Assembly: GCF_002078875.1 (NCBI RefSeq)
Contig: NC_034411.1
Location: forward strand, 36,682,115 to 36,746,114
Length of the DNA: 64,000 nucleotides
Reading direction: 5' to 3'
Source of the DNA: Numida meleagris
Lineage: Eukaryota; Chordata; Aves; Galliformes; Numididae
The notes beneath the pieces were generated by a model, which saw nothing but the letters and a program-made list of their open reading frames with translations, was not told the DNA's origin and searched no databases. Of this stretch, positions 12,162 to 26,135 are shown piece by piece (position 1 is the first letter of the stretch; each line of letters starts with the position of its first letter). A program made the position numbers and the translations under genes.

Positions 12162-15100
12162 AGTCTTTGCCTCTTTTTTGTCTTCCTGAAAAATTTAAGA
12201 GTTTGAGTGTAACAATATTAGCTCTTTCTGTTTTCTGCATACTTCTGTGTTCTGCTGTTGTTTGTTTTAAGGACAATTTAAATACTTTCTGAATAGCATA
12301 AAGGAAGAGCCCCTCAGATGTAGGAATATGCTTCTCTTAATCTGTAGACTTTGGTAACAGAATTCACATCTATCCATCAAGAAGCATATGTCCAGTAAAT
12401 ACTTTTTTGAATCTTTGACCTATTTTAGATTTTGAACCATTTTTTCTTCATCTTCTATTTTTATTGGAGCTGTAAAATAAAAAGAATTTTTCACAGGATC
12501 ACCAGACTTCATGTTCCTGGCATTTTTTCCTGATATTCAGTAAAAATAAAATTTAAAAAATAATAATAAAAGAGAGGCAGAGAGAAGGGATTTGATCTCT
12601 GCTGGAAAAAAAAAAAAATGAACAGAGGGAAGAAAAGCCAAGTAATGGGCCTCAGTATTACAGTGGAGAAAAAGGTATGACTGGCAAATATAAAATGTTG
12701 CAGAAATTACAAAAAGCACAAAAAAAAAGGCTTTGCAGTTGTTATTTCACTACCTACAATATCTGAGGAAAAGAGAAAAATTTTATGCTCTGTTTATTTT
12801 CATTCATCCAAAGCTCTTCGCGCTTAGCAGATGCTAGCATGTGTTTTGACTAGAAACACATAATTAAACTTGCTTGGAAATGAACAATGGCAATAGGTAG
12901 GGAATGAACAGAGCTGAGTCACATCACACCAGCTTACATGAAGTAGTATCACTCAGAAGGGCAGTTCACCAGCTCCAGTGTCCTGGGCAAGTTCACAAAA
13001 CCAAAACATTTGACTGTATGGCAATTAGTTTGAGGATTGCACTGTAATTGTGAAAGGGGGGAAAATGAGCCAGCTACATACAAAAAAAAAAAAAAAAAAA
13101 GAAATGTGATCGTTATAAAGAGAACACATTTCAACCACACTGAATTGCAAGCATATTTTCAGTATTATTTGTACCATTCTATCGCCACAGTTGAGACTGC
13201 AGGATATCACAATTTATTTCAGTTTGGCGGGGGGGGTAAGTGATATCCCCCAAAACTTAATGCTCAGCTGTGGCTTTAATATGTATAGAGACACAACATA
13301 TGTAACAACCTCTGCCTTTCTGAAGCAAGCTCCTTCTGCTCAAGCAAATTAAGCAGAGGGAGTCAGATATTCAAATGTCTTTATGCACCCAGAGATTATG
13401 GTTTCTGAAGATGTGAGTAATTGCTGCACAGTTAGAGTACTACAATAAACCTTAAAAGACAGAAATCTTACTAGTTAAGATCTGTAACTTAAAGGGGTTT
13501 TGGTGATATTTGCATAAAAATTGTTCTTCCTCCATCTAGGCAAAGACTTCCAATGACATGAGTTCCAATGTATTTTACTGTTTTGCCTTTGAGCAACATT
13601 AAGAAAGTATTTGGTTATATAGTTACGCTTCCCTATTTCTAAGCTTCACTAGCTCCTTGCACTCCATTTTATTTTTGTCCTAAACCCATAATTTCATCTT
13701 CTGTCACCAAGCCAAGAGATTCCTCTCAGGAGCCTAGAAAGCTACTTGCCCCTTTCCAGGCATCACTGATTCAGTAAACACAAGTCTTGAACTTGGCTCA
13801 AGTAGCATTTTAAATGTCTCCCCTACATGATTCCTGGGCATTGGAGCTATCTCAGTAAGTCTACTTAGATTTGAAACAAGCCAGCATCACCAGGTGTAAG
13901 GGAGGACATACCTGCTGGAAACAAGCAGTTCAAAAAACCTCTTCAGTATGATGTGTAACAGAGACTTCCAGGGCCACAAACTATTCCTAAAAGCATCTTA
14001 AGTTTTAATTAAAAAATGCCATTCTAAGCAGAGCTTTATTTTGTAGAGATTATTTTATATACAACTAACTTTAAAAAAAAAAAAGAAAGAAAAAAACAGA
14101 ACAAGTGTAAGGCAGACAACTGAGCAAAAGAATCAGTAGTTTGAGTTCAATGATCAATAAACTCAGCTTAACATTATACAAATTAACATGATCCCTTTTA
14201 CTTCCCTTATCTTATACAAAGAATAACCTAGTTTATCCAAATGAAGCACATTAAAAAGTTCCAATTATCAAAAATCTCCTGAACAGAAAAAAAAAAACAC
14301 AGAAATAGACATAATAGGATATACATAAAATCATGTTTAAGACTTTGTTACCAAATAATGCTTTCCAAAGTAGATATCTAAACTATATGACACCCATGTC
14401 AGTACTATCCATACCCAGGAAGACATACAAACTGTTAAAATTGATAAGGGCTCTGGAACGCCTCTGTGGTCTAATGGGAATCAGAGACAGAACATAGATC
14501 CCCTGCTGCTTCCTCCCAAACAATAATAGCAAAAATGCAGTCTGTGAGTAGATTAAGCCACAAATTTATTTATTCAATGTTAAAGACATTCACAATCCAT
14601 CTAACGGGAAAGAAGGTTAATGCCATCTGGAAGAGCATATGAAAAGGAGAGCAGTACTTAGCAGCAAGAGCTTGTTTGAGCACAGTGATGAAAGACCTGA
14701 CTGACCAATTCTTAGCTGGAAAAGGCACCTCTCATTTGACAACAGCTTCTGAAAGCAAGAAGCCACCAGTGTTGTCTACTTCACACTTTTATTTGCCGTG
14801 AGCCTACAGTGATGTGTCTTCTGAGGCTTCACAGCACTGTGAGGCTTCCTATAGCACTCATCCTGGTTTATCCCAGGCTGGAGGCAGCTATATGTTCAGG
14901 GAGCAGCAGCCAGGGCTCTGCCCTGCACTGTGGGAAGTGCTCTGGCCCCTGTCCACCAGAGCACTTAGTGCACAGCTTGTTTTAAACACACCAGCAGTTC
15001 CATTGAAATTTGGAGAGTCGTGGTAGGGGAAAAGCCAGATTATAGCCAGAAAACATGAAGCCATATTAAAAACAAGAGCAAAGTGCAATTTAAGGCATTA

Positions 15101-18100
15101 ATACAATCACTTTGCTAGGTCAGGTAAATATATCCTAGCAGACGACTTGTTCTACAGCGCGTTAATAGGGAGATCTCATAGCCCACTTATGGCTCCTGTA
15201 TGCTGCTAAGTAGGTTAAGCATGAGAAAATGGAAAATTCAGGAATATCACCCATTGCCTCCAAAACTAAAAAGCAAGGCAGAAACTGAAATCCGAAGTAT
15301 GCCCCCAGCTCCCGTCCAGGGGACAGTGTTCTGCACCATGGAGGACATGCGCACCCTTCACAGCATTATACAATCTTGCACTGCCTTTTAACAGCTCCAC
15401 AGGTCTGGCAAATTTCTTTTCTCTTTGACATTGACATAAGCAATAGAACCATACGAATGATTCCCTTGAAAGTGCTATTAACATCTCAGCACTAAAATTA
15501 CATTGTGTCAAGCTGCAGACAAAAAAAAAAAAGTTGCATTTGCAGGGTGCAGAATATTTTTGCAGATTCGGCATTTCTAGGATAGGATTAAAAAACAACT
15601 CAACACCACTTTCAATTGTGTGCCTAAATATTCATTTATGCCTCACATAGGTAAAATGAAACTAGTATTGTATCCTATTGTTATGATCAGATATTCCTAA
15701 ATGTGAATTTACCATAATGAACCATCTTTATTTGAAACCAAACCTTTTAATTTCAAGAATACAATTTAATGTTATCATGTTTTATATCTCCTGCTCAAAT
15801 AAATATGAAACAATTCAAATAATTTATGTTACGTGTTGTAATCTACAGCTCAAGTGACAACCTCTGCATTGGTTTTCAGCCTAGAGGAATGAGATAAAAA
15901 AATAATCTCCTTTCTTCAAGAAATATTTTGTAACACAAGATGCCACAGCTCTGTAAAGCAGTGCTAGCATATCTTAGCAAACTATTGTACCAATGAAATT
16001 TTAAAACTTCACAGTACAGGAACTTTAAGCTAACAGACCTGCAATAACATACGATTCTCAGTTCTGTAGAGCATGAAATTGTAATGCTTCCACCAATGTG
16101 GCTGAGAGAGCCTTGGCTTCTTTAACACCATCATGAAAAATACATTAAAAAAAAAATTAAAAAATCATGAAAAATGAATTTAAAAAATTAGAAAAAAATC
16201 TGATTGTAAAAGCTTTCACTGGTTTCAGTGAATGCTAGCGCATTCGCTGAATGCAGTGTCTCCTTTTCGTGCTGTTCAAATCCACATTGGTTTACCAGGT
16301 CTAGTGGCAAACAGTGATTGAGAACCATGGCTCAGGACTTGGGCTCCTTGAGGCAAGGATTGCACACTGCCAGCTGCACAGACCACGTGGGCCTGCCCCT
16401 GGGGCTGCATGTCCTGTGGCCAGGAGAAGGGTGGCACTGGGATAAGGGAGAAAAGGCCGGGGGCAGCTCAAGCTGGTCTCTAGGTTCAGCACCTCTTGCA
16501 CTGACCTGCAGAGGGGAGGTAGTGGCCACACAGCCTAGTAGCTGGCATAGGGCAGGAGGGACAGACATGCCTCCTCAGGGCATGAGCTGCCCACCAGGAA
16601 TGAGGTGCCATGAAGTGATTTCACTGGAGGCCAGGCTGTGAGTGCAGCGTCCAGAGGTAAGAGAGAACCAGACAAGGCAGAGGGAGTAATATGCTTGTGC
16701 CCCACAAAGATGAAAGAAAAGCTAATGAGTAAATTAACGAATTGCCTCTGTGGACTGCATCCAACTGGCAGTCTCAAGCTACAGAGGAATTATCATCTGC
16801 CGTGGCTGCAGGAATAGTTAGAGCTCAGAATGCTGACAACTCTTCAGTGGGAGAACAGAGACTTCAGGTTAAAAAGGAGTCCTACATGTTCCAAAGTCTG
16901 AGGAAATCACCATGGAGAGTACTTAAACACAGGGCACAGTCAGAAAGTAAAGAGAAGAGTTTCATCAGGCAGTGCTTTCAGCTTCAAGATGGAGAGCAAG
17001 GCTAGCTGAGGAGAAGGGGAGCTGCCTTCATGAGAATGGAAAGGCACGAGTAGGAGGGAGGACCTGTCAAATCCATGGAGGGGTTTGGCTGGATGCAAGA
17101 GTGTTTGAAAGCTATAAGAAAAGGCATAATAGACTTGCTGTTTTTTAACACCTAGATCTGTTCATTTTTTGGTACTAAGACTCTTGCAATGAACCTTTCA
17201 GGTGCCAAAGCACTCCTGGCCATCTCTGTCACTTCGGTGGTTGCGATGCACACCATTAGAGGGAGGATTTCAACATTTTCACAGTGCTGCAAGACCTCTA
17301 CTTATAACATCCCTTTTGCTGCTTAACTCTATCAGATATCATCAACACAACAGTTGAGAATGCTGAGCACTGACAGCCTTTAAGAGAAAATACAGATCAA
17401 GGTACCATACTCTGCCCTGCTTCTCCTGATGCCAGCGCTTGCTCTATGAACCAGCTGCAGCTAGGAAGTTTTGTATTCACTTGTTTTAAGGGGTATCCCA
17501 CATGAATAAGTGAGGCTGTTCTTCATAGCCTATCAGATTTAGCTGATGATAATCATCCCTGTGATGTTGCTATGCCACCATGTCTTACTGCTGGGTGATA
17601 AACTATTGAAGCGATCATCCTTCACAAAGCAACCTCTGCTTCTGTGAGCCACTGGTTCCATACGCATGAAACTAGCAAGGTGAGTTTCAGGTATTGAGCT
17701 GCTCAATACCAAAGGGTCATACCATCTACTAATATATTTATTAAATTCATTATTTTTATTTCAAAGCTCCTGTACACTCCAATTGTCCTAAAAATTTCCT
17801 TCTAACTCCTAGGCTACATTGTACGCAGTTTATAGCATTTGGTTTTGTGTAAAAATTATTCTTCTGTTTATTGAGGGTCTTCATTATTGTCTTTCATGGA
17901 TAGTAGTGGCCAAAATCACCAACAAAAAACAGCAATACCACCTCACTTAAAGCCAGAAGTTTGAAAAGTAACCAGTGTCAGCAAAAAAAACAGTGATCAC
18001 TTTTGAATCCATAAATAAAACCATCAGTAAATAGGGGGAGGAACATATCTTACAGTTTCTATTACAAGCAAGAACAAACTCTGTGGTAACTGAAAAGGCC

Positions 18101-21100
18101 CACACAAAAGCACAGGTATGGGTAACACATAGATCTGATTGAGTCATCCCAGCTTATTTATGCCCTCCTACAGAACTAAGTAAGTGTTGAAGAATTTGCT
18201 CCACAGGTCCATTTGGGAAAAGGAAAAAAAGTACATTTCTATTATTATTGAGTCCAGGGTAAACATGCTTTGGAGGTCAGTTTAGTCATTATTTCCTCAA
18301 ATTATGAAATACAAATGAGAAGCAAATCTGAGCTCAATCAGAAATTACTGTATGAGCACCTTTGAAGGACTATTTGAAGCAACTGTTCCACTGCTCCCAT
18401 CAAAAATCTTGTCCGATTCCCACCAAGCGTGAGCTCACAGCAAACAGAGGAGTGAGGGACTGGAGGCATTATGTGCTGGCAAACCATAGGATGGGAGCTG
18501 CACCACAGAGGTACCAAGTCTGGACAATATCTTCTTTGCGTGATGCCTGCCAGCACCTGGGAGACACAGCCCAGACATTGCATTGCAGAGAGCCACATTA
18601 CAAATCATGCCTTCAAGGCATCACTTAACTACTTTTGAAGGAGTCCTGCATTAAGCTACACAGTATTGCACAGCTCAGCATCTGACTTCCCATCCCATTC
18701 CATGATACAGCAGAACCTGCCACTACTGCTTGGGATAAATTTTGGGCTGGCATATCTGGATCAGGCAGCTGATCCAGACATCTGAAAAAAAAAAGCCTGG
18801 AAAGATATAGGAAAAATAATGAACCATGTCAGCATCACATAGTGATGAATGCTGAATTTCAGTGTTTCCTTAGTGACAGGCATATTACGTTGCACCCTAC
18901 CTTCCCCTACCCATCGCTGTCATTACTTCTGCAAACAGTGCAAGAAGAGTTCATTTTCTGAAATAAAGGTTACATGCAAACCAACTATTAACTGACAAAG
19001 TCAGTCCAAAGCAATCTACTAAGGTTAATAACTGTCCTTCAGATATTCCAAAAAGATCATTATCCTAGGTCATGTTAGACATCGTTTGGAGAGCAATCTG
19101 TAAGGAATGTATTTACCAGGCTCTTACTAAAGCAAAACCTTTGTATGTATACATTTTTGAACTATGCATATTTTCCACCCTGTAAAGTTGGAAGCTTGAC
19201 ACACTGACAGTTTCTCTGCCACAAGAAAAATTCCCAAATCACTCCAGTAACTGGAGTTACCAGTACTATTGAGCAAACATCAGTCTACATACATTTAACT
19301 TCTAAAAGTAAACAAATTGATAAAATGTCCTTGAGTTGAGTTTTTTGCACTTCAAACAGCAGCACTCAGTAGCCACTGGGGCAGATGAACCAAGCAGTAA
19401 GTTAATCAGAGGAGTCCGCACATTTGAACAAGTGGACCACAAAATGGAGATAAATAAATATGTATGCAGTTGTCAACTAGTTTGACTATATTTCATATGT
19501 GATCCACAAAATGTGCCCAGAAAAGACACACGGGGAAAAAAAAAGAAAAAACAATAAATGAAGAGCTCAGACAGCTAAGTAACACTGCTAATTCAACTCA
19601 TATCCTAATGCACCACTTACTGTCATCTGCATTCAGTCAACAAGTAGATGGCTACCGTTCACAAGAATTGCTAGTAAATAATTTTTATGTTGCCCTTCAT
19701 AAAGAAAAAAACACCGTGACAGAAGATGCTTGACCTACTTTCTAAGGAAGAGATTTCAGAAGGGAGCTCTCCTGTTCTGAGAGGCAAGTAGCAGAAAGTC
19801 TTGGTCAGCAGAAACTTTCTAGCTTCAAAACAAAAGATATTTTATTTCAAAGTAGATTTTCCTCATGCAGTGCTCACCTACTGACAGCCCTCTACTATTC
19901 CTGTTTTTTGCTCTATTTTCTTTAGGCCTTCAATATTTGCAAGAGAATATAAGCTTTTCCTTCTGAGCTTGTGCCAGGGAAAAGCAATCACCCTTCTCTC
20001 AGCAGGGTTGGGGGCAGCACCACCTCTCCAGAAATGCAGTGAGGTACCCTGGATTTGAGAGCATTACTCTGCCACAATCAAGGCATTTTGATACTCTTAA
20101 TTTTTATGCTTAGCACAACTCTCCTCAAAGATGGGGTGGAACATGGAAACCCACACTGTAACAGCTACAGGCAGAGATGATGGGCTAGTCACGCTGGAAT
20201 CACCACTCATTTTAAAGGGGGGAGGAAAGAAGACGGTTTATTTTTATTTAGCTTGCAAAGTACAAAATTCCCCTTTGGGAAAACCAATGCATTTTACACA
20301 AATTTCTTGGAAAATAAGCATGAATTTAACTATTGAGGGAAAAAATAATTTTAACTTATCTTTTTGATCCCAGAAAACATTAAAGTGAGTTTGGGAAATG
20401 CAAAAACCAGAATTCTAAGAAGGGTACTGGAATCTTCCAGCTACAAAGAACTTGTGGGAGTGTGTGGCATCTGTACTATTCAGGAATCAGAACATGGAGC
20501 AGGAGGGAGAGGGGGAGCACCTTCAGCTTCAGGAATGAAGCCTGGTGGCTCAGTGTGTTCATGAGAGGGTTGACCAATCCTGTAGTCACAAAAACGTCTA
20601 GATTTGGATGTTTTTTATCTGTCATCAGTGAGCTGAAACTTAAAGGATTAATGCATGTATTTACAAAAATACTATAATTATACAGTCCATCAAGCTTGAG
20701 AACTGTCCATTTGTCTCAGTAATTTAATGCAGACTGAGCACAGGCAGATTTTTAAATGCACTGCATCACACACCTTCAGCAAGGTAAAAGGTAAAGCAAT
20801 CTCAGTGACAGCATAGCCAGACCATGACAAGCTTTTTCACCCATGAATACTGGTGCCTTTCTTGGCTTTCCACTTATATTATGACATACTTAATGTAAAG
20901 GAGAGGAGGGGCAGGGGGAAAATGAAAGAGCTTAACTTCAGTCCTTCAGGTAGTTAAGAGCTTATCAGTAATTGGACACCTTATAATCATCAATTCACTT
21001 CTAAGTACATATAACACTGAGAGCAAAAATAAAAGTCAAACATAATAAAAAATTCTGTCAACAATGATACGGCTGAGAAATGTGTTTTAAAGCAGCTGTG

Positions 21101-21260
21101 CAAAATGGTTCACAAGCAAAGTTTATAGCTTTCTTTAAATTAACCAAATAGAGTAAATGTTAGCAGTCTCATACAACTCAGTAAAGCAATGGTAATATGG
21201 CAGCATTCATCCTCTGAATTAACCATGACTCTTGAGCAACAGCTGAGTTATCCTAAATCA
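12162..21260. other. Long unique A+T-rich stretch, nothing recognised
   Basis: Nine kilobases without a recognisable transposon end. It holds homopolymer runs (for example A19 at 13082-13100) and a G+C-richer patch at about 16320-16660. A donor-like GTGAGT at 17680 follows a short open frame but lacks a good acceptor. ORFs of up to 110 codons match nothing and overlap on opposite strands. The stretch is compatible with intron or gene-desert DNA. Confidence 0.5.
13082..13100. repeat. Poly(A) run
   Basis: Nineteen consecutive A residues, with no retroposed sequence recognisable upstream. Simple sequence only. Confidence 0.9.
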
Positions 21261-21368
21261 CTCAGAGGGTGGTGGTGATGCACTGGTTGGCAACCCTGCT
21301 CACAGCAGGGGGATTGAAACTAGATGATCTTTGAGGTCCTTTTCAACCCAGGCCATTCTATGATTCTT
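21261..21368 (+). mobile_element. CR1 3' tail, short internally deleted copy
   Basis: It ends in GGCCATTCTATGATTCTT, the CR1 terminal repeat, preceded by AACTAGATGATCTTTGAGGTCC and CTGCTCACAGCAGGGGG. The left edge, GAGGGTGGTGGTGATGCACTGG, resembles a part of the 3' UTR that normally lies further upstream, so about a hundred bases of 3' UTR seem to be missing between the two parts. Confidence 0.88.
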
Positions 21369-23220
21369 ATAAATGGCTAGGGATTGCAGACATGGTAGCA
21401 GGAGAGGGTGTGTGAAGCCCCTCCCATGGGTTGCATCAGAGTTGGAAGTTCTACCTATCTCTCACTGAGCCATCAGTTCCATGTTGCCAAAGTCTGGGAG
21501 CGCCAAACAATGTCAAAGCACATGGCATTACCACGTCCTTTTTAAACACAGAAATGAAATCACCCATTCCAAAAGCTCAGCCCTTTTAAAAATGGCTTCT
21601 TTATGTTTTGTCCTTCCAGTTCACCAGCTTAATTATTACAAAACACAATGGAGAAGAAGTTCCTTAATCTTGCAAGAACCCTTAAAAAAAACCAAAACAC
21701 CTTGCTTAGACAAAATATTAATATATTCAAAAATAAACTGAAAAAAGATTTTGACAATGCACTTAATGTATACTCTAAATTTATATGTAAGAGCTGTTCT
21801 TCCGTATTGTGCCCATTAAAGAAAACTGGCGAACTTCTCATTAAAGAAATCCATTTTGAATTGTTTCTCCTCAGTTAGGCTCTAGTTCTTCTGGTTTCAA
21901 AGATTTGAACTAGAACTGTAACAAATATGGTAAGCTTGGGCTTGAATTGTCTCAAGTATGTAAATTTTCAAAACAAAAGAAATCTAAGAGTATTCCTGCT
22001 CTGGAGCTGACTCATATGCAGAACTAAATCACCTGTATTTTAAGACCTTGCTTGGAGTTAATACAAAGTCAAGACACACTGCAGTTTAAATTACATCCCA
22101 ACTTCTTTTGGCAAGAGCGATCCCTGGATAGTAACTAGCACTACTCTTTAGAGACCTTCTAACACCAACACCTGCATTCATTTAATCTAAGCTTTTCAGA
22201 CTTGACATCACCTGCTGCATACGCTAATGCATTGCTCCAGGCTTTTGTTGGAAATGTTGTCTGATGCTTCAAGTCTCACAGGATTCACTGCTTTGCAGCA
22301 GATCCCTTACACTTCCTCTCTCTCTCCCCTGAACATTATCACACCCACAAAACCTCTCTCAAAAGCCTTCAACAGCTCTTTGATAGCTGTTTTATAGACA
22401 GCCCAACTTGGCAATTTCATGATTTTCTTAAATGAAAAAAGCTCTTCCCTACCACTCATGAAGTAAAGCCAAAATATTAACAGTCTTTGAGGCAGCAAAA
22501 TGTGGAACACGGGATACTTTAAACACCTCTTAAAAGCTACTGCAGTGCTACCTGTTTCTAAGAGAAACCATTTTTTCCAGGCTTTTGAAGAGAATGTACC
22601 TTGAGAAGGCAGCATAGCAGCTGCTCAACTGTGCCAAGCCACAAAACAGCTTAGAAGAAGAATTAAAGACCAGCAGACTACACCACTGAAATGTACTAAG
22701 AAGGTGATGCGAGATGTAATACAAGCTGAAATCTGGTCAGGGTAACCCCAAATGGCACATTCTCTTTTATTAGTGTAAATGATTGAAACCTTTCTGTTAT
22801 TTCTAACCCAAAATGTTTCAGCTTTAATGTCTGGCACTGATAAATTAGCACTATTCAAGAAGGTCCTGCATAATGCAGAATCAACTCATTAACTTCACTT
22901 GGCTAGCAATGAAACTCAGACTTAAATACTGCATCCTGAAAAAAGCTATATATCCTCCAATGGGAAATAATTTCTACACCACTGAAATGCCCACATTGCT
23001 GTGGTGAAACATTACTATTAAACTGAACACTCATTTCACTCAGGAGAGGAAATGTCTAATCCATGGAAAAGTACACAAATAAACATGTTAAATCGGTAGC
23101 ACTCTCACCAAAGACAGGACACATTGAAAATACAAGAAGTAACAAGTATTTGGAGAAAAAGCTACCATAATGGGTAACAGAGATAAAACTCTACTGTGAC
23201 ACTACATTGAAGCACCATTT
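21369..23220. other. Unique sequence, nothing recognised
   Basis: A+T-rich DNA between two CR1 tails. ORFs at 21481-21878 (plus) and 22307-22858 (minus) are 70-102 codons long, have no recognisable motif and lack clear splice context. Confidence 0.55.
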
Positions 23221-23324
23221 TCATAGAATCATGGAATCATTAAGGTTGGAAAAGATCACTAAAATAATCTAGTCCAATCATTGATCTATCACCACCACGC
23301 CCACTAAACCATGTCCCTTAGTGC
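23221..23324 (-). mobile_element. CR1 3' tail
   Basis: The plus strand begins TCATAGAATCATGGAATCAT, then AAGGTTGGAAAAGATCACT, and ends with TAAACCATGTCCCTTAG. This is the reverse complement of the last 100 bases of a CR1 3' UTR, truncated at its 5' side as is usual for target-primed insertion. Confidence 0.93.
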
Positions 23325-23921
23325 AGTTCTTCTGTAAGGTGTGCAAAAGACACTTACCAGAGGCAAAGATTATTAGTTTAGATAGCATAGTTAGCATGAA
23401 AGACAATGACCAGCACAAGCTTGTCCAAACCAGAAAAATTAGTAATAAATAAGACTAAGATTTTCTAGAAAAGTAATGACAATAAGAGAAATTGTGTTGT
23501 ACAAACTAATTAAGTGGATATTACTGAAATACATTGTTCTTTTCCTGTAACAAACAAAAAGTAGAAAATGATTCAAAAAGTCTTGCTTCTCCAAATCTTA
23601 TTTTTTTGCAAATAAACTCCAATTTTTAAGAAATTCAACATTCTGCTTACATATAAAAAGGGAGCAGGTAAAATACAACACTGAAGATTGTTATTGCTGT
23701 GAATGTCAAACCATCAAGGAAACAAAAGATCTGAAGAGCAACACTGATTTGGTTGAAGTGCCAGTATAATTGAAGACTTTCATTTTTTTATTTTTTTTAT
23801 TGTGCATAATAACAATAGTTAAAGTACCATCTCTTCCTGCTAGAAAGATTCTACCATTTTGAGGGAGCCTGTCTTCACTTAAAATGCAGAATCACTTGTT
23901 CAAGTGCAATTGCTCAAGAGA
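23325..23921. other. Unique sequence, nothing recognised
   Basis: Short A+T-rich spacer between two oppositely oriented CR1 tails. No open frame of note. Confidence 0.6.
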
Positions 23922-24005
23922 TTGCGTCCCTGCCTATAGCAGGGGAGATGGAACTAGATGATCTTATAGGTCCCTTCCAACCCAAACCATTCTATGTTTC
24001 TATAG
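23922..24005 (+). mobile_element. CR1 3' tail
   Basis: It reads CCCTGCCTATAGCAGGGGAG, GGAACTAGATGATCTTATAGG, TCCCTTCCAACCCAAACC and ATTCTATGTTTCTATAG, the terminal segment of CR1 in plus orientation. Only about 85 bases survive. Confidence 0.92.
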
Positions 24006-25939
24006 CTTCAACAAAATAAAGATAACTACAGGAAGTATAGAACTGAGCTCTTCACATTTATCTTGGCCTAGCTTTAATATAAAAAATAATATTGTATTCA
24101 CAGTCAACTCCAGAGGGTAATATATCCCCTCCCAAGACAAATATCTTAGATAATATCAGAGAATTGCCATCTGGATTTGCCTGTCTCTGTCCATTGACAA
24201 TTGAGAGACACCAGATGAATCTTTCTGTCATTGTAAAGATCTCCATTATCAGAGATGCACAGTAATGGATTCAGAACACAGATAAAGCACACAATTTAAA
24301 AAATGGTGCAGGTTCTATTTTAAAGGGAAGACATTACTTTCCAAGTTTACTCATCTTACACAAGAGGATGCTCCTCTCATTTCCCCCAAACGACTTCTTT
24401 TTTAAACTGTTTCTGTATTATTTAAGCTATGCTTCCCTTCTGTTTATATATGTGTGCAAATGGCTATATACATTACACAAAAATGACAAGTTAATGACAT
24501 CCAGCAAATTAACATATAACAGCATATATTAATGCTTGAAATAATAAATATGTCTCACTAAGCCAGTAGTGCCACTTATTCAAAACCAGTATTCTGGTGT
24601 ATCTGAACTACTATTTTCTTAACATTTTAGCATGATGGAGAATTACTTTTGATATCAATTCTATTCACAGCAGCATTTCAGCAAATAATTTACAATAATA
24701 AGGATTACAAAAAAAAAAAGCTTACACACAAAAAATTATAGCCCAAATGATCTCCTACAAATCATTGTAAAATGCACTTTAATCATAGAAAATGCACTCA
24801 GAAGAGATGCTTATATAAAGCTGTAGAAAACAGACAAGGTCCTTAAAAGTATTGATGATTTTATGCTTTACATAAACTTTCTTAATTTTCTGGCAAATAA
24901 GGGTATACAATAAGAATTTGGCACAACCACAGAGCTGAAAAAAACAAAAGTATCTACGAACAGTAGTTATTCTAGCAGAAAGTATGACTACTCTACTTCT
25001 AAAATCAGCACTAATGTAGCTTTCTAGACAACGTTATTCTCATCCTAAATCCCAAACACAGCAGCACACGAGCTACTAGGAAGACAACTAACTCTATCCC
25101 AGATGAAACCAGGACAAACAGTTTGATCTTAGTGAGATATTTCTATTCATGCCAACAGATTGCCAATACCGAGAAGCTTTTATTGACAAGAATTAAAAAA
25201 AAGTCAAATTTATTCAAATTCACTCAGATTTAATACAGAGCTCATCTAAAAGGAATTGATGCAGAATTGAACTGTGGATGCATACTATAACAGCATGAAT
25301 TAAACTTATGAATTTCATTCCTCCCCTTCACTAGCACTTCATTAGTCCTTTCAAAACCTTAGATATTTTCCCCTTATTTGACAAAAGTAAATTGCTTTTT
25401 AGAAATGGTGTCTTCAACCATTGTTTCCCCTTTTCTACCATTACTAATGCTGGCTAAAAACTATAATCATAGCAAGAGGAGATATAGGTAACATACGCAT
25501 TTGATCAGCAGGAAGTCCAAGAGCAGCAGTGATTCTTACTTGTTTTTAAATTGTGCTTTGCAAAGCCATTTTTTGAATAAGTGTCAAAATTATTATCATC
25601 ATCAACACCTGTATGGGGAGCAAACCTATGACCTTGGCGTTTAATTCTGTTTAGTGTTTAATTCTGCCACAGGTCCTTATAGTAGTTCACTGCTATTGAG
25701 GAAATTACAGAATAACAGTAGAACATTATATATAATAATGGAAAAAAGTGAAAAACAAATCTACATCTCTTCAGAGAGGCAATTCAGAGCAGTCTATGTT
25801 ATTCATCAATTTCATTGGTGACTTGCTGGTTGCCAAAAGGTGCAAATGGCAAATATGCAGTTGGTGCTAAGTTAGGGGGAGTTCCGCCTTGGCTGTGATG
25901 GCAGACCCTCCAGGAGGAAAGACCCTCACACACATAAAA
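24006..25939. other. Unique A+T-rich sequence, nothing recognised
   Basis: No transposon end, splice-bounded open frame or RNA gene is visible. Several short A and T runs are present. Confidence 0.6.
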
Positions 25940-26135
25940 TCACAGAATAGCTAGGGTTGGAAGGGATCTTGAAGATACCTAGTTCCAACTCCCCTGCCCA
26001 GGGCTCCATCCAAACTGGCCTTTAACACTTCCAGGGATGGGGAACCCACAACTTCTCTGGGCAACATGTTCCAGTGCATCACCATCGTCTGAGTAAAGAA
26101 TTTCCTCCTAATATCTAATCCAAATCTCCCATCTT
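25940..26135 (-). mobile_element. CR1 3' UTR fragment
   Basis: The plus strand reads TCACAGAATAGCTAGGGTTGG, AAGGGATCTTGAAGATACC, CCCAGGGCTCCATCCAAACTGG, GGGCAACATGTTCCAGTGC and TTTCCTCCTAATATCTAATCC, the reverse complement of a CR1 3' UTR. Its middle section (the GGGCTCCATCC block) differs from the CR1 copies at 37.9 kb and 33.2 kb, so it belongs to another CR1 subfamily. Confidence 0.93.
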
